Assembly (NCBI GenBank): GCA_028716125.1 | Contig: JAQUQK010000093.1 | Coordinates: 1-7,236, forward strand | Source: Thermoplasmatota archaeon | GTDB taxonomy: Archaea; Thermoplasmatota; JAQUQK01 | Length of the DNA stretch: 7,236 nt | Direction: 5' to 3' | Part shown: positions 5,722 through 7,236 of the stretch, piece after piece | Numbering within the stretch: the stretch's first letter is position 1 | Layout of the letters: every line of letters starts with the position of its first letter | The notes under the pieces: model-generated | Seen by the model: the letters and a program-made list of their open reading frames with translations, nothing else | Databases searched by the model: none | What the model was told of the DNA's origin: nothing | Program-made: the position numbers and the translations under genes

Positions 5722-6324
5722 ATGGATTACAAGGAACTGCTTGCAAGGGCGCGCACCAAGATTCCCGAACAGCTTTCGGACGGGGAGCGCTTCAAGGTCC
5801 CTGAGCCCGACGTGCTTTATGAAGGGAAAACCACGGTTCTCCGTAATTTTGGAAACATCGTAGATACGATCCGGCGCGACAAGGAACACTTTTTGAAATA
5901 CTTGCTCAAGGAACTTGGCACCCCGGGAACCCTTGACGGCACGCGCGTTATTTTCCAGACAAAAATACCGTCGGCAAAAATCAGCGAGCGCGTGAGCAAT
6001 TACGTTGAAACTTACGTCATTTGCTCCGAGTGCAGAAGGCCGGATACTCACATTGTTAAAGATGACAGGACAACGACCATTGTCTGCGACGCCTGCGGCG
6101 CGAAGCGCCCCGTAATCGCCAGGAAAGCAAGGGCGGAACTGCCAAAGGTTTCCGTAGGCAACGTTATCGAAATCAGCATCGACGCCATTGGCCAGAAGGG
6201 AGACGGCATTGGGCGCATCGAAGGCTTCACCGTTTTCGTGCCGGGCGCGCAAAAGGGAACTAAACTGAATGTCAAGATAAAGACAATCAGCGGAAAGCTC
6301 GCATTCGGCGAAATTGCCAAGTAA
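5722..6324 (+). CDS. eif2b: Translation initiation factor aIF2, beta subunit, with C-terminal TRAM domain
   Basis: This 200-aa protein is the beta subunit of archaeal aIF2, the heterotrimer that brings initiator Met-tRNA to the small ribosomal subunit. An N-terminal helix (1-15) for gamma-subunit contact is followed by the alpha-beta core (about 30-97) with the conserved NFGNIVDTIRR stretch (42-52). The C2-C2 zinc ribbon has Cys101, Cys104, Cys122 and Cys125. Residues about 141-200 form a TRAM domain (IGQKGDGIGRIEGFTVFVPG, 156-175), a small RNA-binding beta-barrel fused to aIF2-beta in some euryarchaeal groups. The ATG at 5722 is chosen over a TTG 9 bases upstream because the family begins with a Y-x-x-LL-x-R/K helix. 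A weak AGGA (5709-5712) lies 9 bases upstream. It probably shares the transketolase transcript. Confidence 0.95.
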   Translation: MDYKELLARARTKIPEQLSDGERFKVPEPDVLYEGKTTVLRNFGNIVDTIRRDKEHFLKYLLKELGTPGTLDGTRVIFQTKIPSAKISERVSNYVETYVICSECRRPDTHIVKDDRTTTIVCDACGAKRPVIARKARAELPKVSVGNVIEISIDAIGQKGDGIGRIEGFTVFVPGAQKGTKLNVKIKTISGKLAFGEIAK

Positions 6325-6339
6325 TTTTCTCTTTTTTCT
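6325..6339 (+). terminator. T-rich tract after aIF2-beta
   Basis: Twelve of these fifteen bases are T, with a run of six at 6332-6337, right after the aIF2-beta stop. This is a plausible archaeal terminator or attenuator between this gene and the kinase. No hairpin precedes it, so partial read-through to the downstream genes is likely. Confidence 0.45.
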
Positions 6340-6353
6340 TGGACAAGATCAAT

Positions 6354-6920
6354 ATGATAATTGCCATTTCCGGAACTCCCGGCTGCGGGAAGACTTCTGT
6401 TGCAAAAGTGCTTCGAAAACAGAAATATTCAGTAATCGACCTTAAAAAATTCGCAATCGAAAACGGGTGCGTTTCGGGTGTGGATAAAAAAAGGGACACG
6501 CGCGAAATTGACGTCCCGAAGCTCAACAGGAAACTGGAACCCGCCGTATCTGAAATGGCAAAGGACGACCACATTTTCATAGAGGGGCACCTTTCGCACC
6601 TTCTGGATTTTGTAGATGCCGTGGCGATACTTCGCTGCGCCCCTTCGGCCCTTGCGGCCAGGCTCAAAAATAAAAGGTGGCGCAAGGCGAAGGTTGTTGA
6701 GAATTTGCAGGCGGAAGCCCTTGGGATAATAACTTTCGAGGCGCTCAGGCTTAGAAAGTGCAAAGGCGATAAGATATTCGAAATAGACGTAACGGATTCT
6801 TCCCCCGAGGAAACTGCATCAAAAATACTCAGAATAATATCAAGCCGCCCGCCGAAAAGCGGGGCGCGCATATCGTGGTCAAAAGACATAATGGAAAACG
6901 CGGAAATCCTCTACGATTAA
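6354..6920 (+). CDS. Fap7/hCINAP-type adenylate kinase family protein
   Basis: This 188-aa P-loop protein belongs to the COG1936 family, which includes eukaryotic Fap7/hCINAP. Members have adenylate kinase or ATPase activity, and Fap7 acts in small-subunit ribosome maturation by binding ribosomal protein uS11. The P-loop is GTPGCGKTS (7-15). FIEGHLSHLL (75-84) carries the glycine-histidine of the family's Walker B-like segment. The lid region has RWRKAKVVENLQAEAL (108-123), and DVTDSSPEE (145-153) is a typical C-terminal motif. The ATG at 6354 is chosen because family members start about six residues before the P-loop; an upstream TTG (6339) lies at the edge of the T-rich tract. The ribosome site is weak. 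Its place beside aIF2-beta suits a ribosome-linked role, but catalytic specificity cannot be told from sequence. Confidence 0.9.
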   Translation: MIIAISGTPGCGKTSVAKVLRKQKYSVIDLKKFAIENGCVSGVDKKRDTREIDVPKLNRKLEPAVSEMAKDDHIFIEGHLSHLLDFVDAVAILRCAPSALAARLKNKRWRKAKVVENLQAEALGIITFEALRLRKCKGDKIFEIDVTDSSPEETASKILRIISSRPPKSGARISWSKDIMENAEILYD

Positions 6921-6930
6921 AAGGTGTGAT
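6921..6930 (+). promoter_or_regulatory. Ribosome site for the phosphatidyltransferase
   Basis: AAGGTGTGAT resembles the archaeal Shine-Dalgarno AGGTGAT with two extra bases. It lies just after the kinase stop and one base before the ATG at 6932, with GGTG 6 bases upstream of it. It supports that start. Confidence 0.55.
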
Positions 6931-6931
6931 T

Positions 6932-7236
6932 ATGGTTCTGAACGATCATCGCGACAAGGTTGAATTCGTGCTGAATCCCGCGGGAAAGGCGCTTAAGTGG
7001 ATGGACCCGAACTGGCTTACCTGGATTGCAGGGCTTCTTGCGGCGGCCGCAGGATATTTCTTTGTCATATCGACAAAAACGGCTCCGCAAAATCTCCTTA
7101 TCGCGGCGGCGCTCGTGTTTGTGAGCGGTTTTTTCGACGCGATTGACGGCAAAGTAGCAAGAATCACGGGAAAAATTTCAAAATACGGCGACTTTCTTGA
7201 TCATGCAATCGACAGGTACGCCGACATGTTCATATT
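6932..7236 (+). CDS. CDP-alcohol phosphatidyltransferase (archaetidylinositol phosphate synthase-like), 5' part
   Basis: The first 101 residues of a membrane lipid enzyme are present; the gene is cut by the window end. The whole family signature is intact: Asp69-x2-Asp72-Gly73-x2-Ala76-Arg77-x8-Gly86-x3-Asp90-x3-Asp94. These acidic residues bind metal and the CDP-lipid. Hydrophobic segments at about 28-46 and 53-68 fit the first two membrane helices. The enzyme joins a polar alcohol to CDP-archaeol at the inner membrane face. The N-terminus, with a charged helix then LNPAGKAL, resembles archaeal enzymes that use inositol phosphate, but glycerol phosphate or serine cannot be ruled out from this half. 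It starts 11 bases after the kinase stop and is likely co-transcribed. Confidence 0.9.
   Translation, partial: MVLNDHRDKVEFVLNPAGKALKWMDPNWLTWIAGLLAAAAGYFFVISTKTAPQNLLIAAALVFVSGFFDAIDGKVARITGKISKYGDFLDHAIDRYADMFI

Noticed and set aside
1..7236. Mobile elements, CRISPR arrays, toxin-antitoxin or defence genes
   Set aside because: No transposase motif, terminal repeats with target duplications, regularly spaced repeats or defence-family signatures were seen on either strand. The tRNA is intact with no duplicated 3' end suggesting an integration site.

Overview
This window comes from an archaeon. The evidence is a tRNA-Thr with archaeal features, an archaeal/eukaryal-type translation initiation factor aIF2-beta, a Fap7/hCINAP-type adenylate kinase, a transketolase split into two subunits, AT-rich TATA-like boxes, T-tract terminators, and a secreted protease with a PGF-CTERM (archaeosortase) tail. 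PGF-CTERM tails and a TRAM-tailed aIF2-beta are known from euryarchaeal groups, so a euryarchaeote or a related uncultured lineage is likely. I cannot fix the order or phylum from this sequence alone.

Layout. Bases 1-72 are a complete tRNA-Thr(GGU). A 137-bp spacer (73-209) holds a T-tract, a small hairpin, a perfect 16-bp palindrome and a TATA box, and leads into a subtilisin-family (S8) protease (210-1826, +). The protease meets a small Toprim-domain protein (1827-2321, -) tail to tail, with no base between the two stop codons. Bases 2322-2863 (542 bp) hold no gene I can name. They contain several strong inverted repeats, an imperfect direct repeat and a good TATA-like box, and are the best place to look for a structured RNA. 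Next is a DUF475/TerC-like membrane protein (2864-3799, -), which diverges from a rightward run of five genes: transketolase N subunit, transketolase C subunit, aIF2-beta, Fap7-like adenylate kinase, and a CDP-alcohol phosphatidyltransferase cut by the window end.

How the genes work together. The rightward cluster is compact, with gaps of 1, 28, 29 and 11 bp, and looks like a housekeeping operon. It joins pentose supply (transketolase), translation initiation (aIF2-beta), nucleotide/ribosome maturation (Fap7-type kinase) and membrane lipid head-group synthesis. The left half is a set of separately transcribed accessory or cell-surface genes.

I found no mobile element, CRISPR array, defence system or convincing new multi-gene system. 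The most open question is the 2322-2863 gap.
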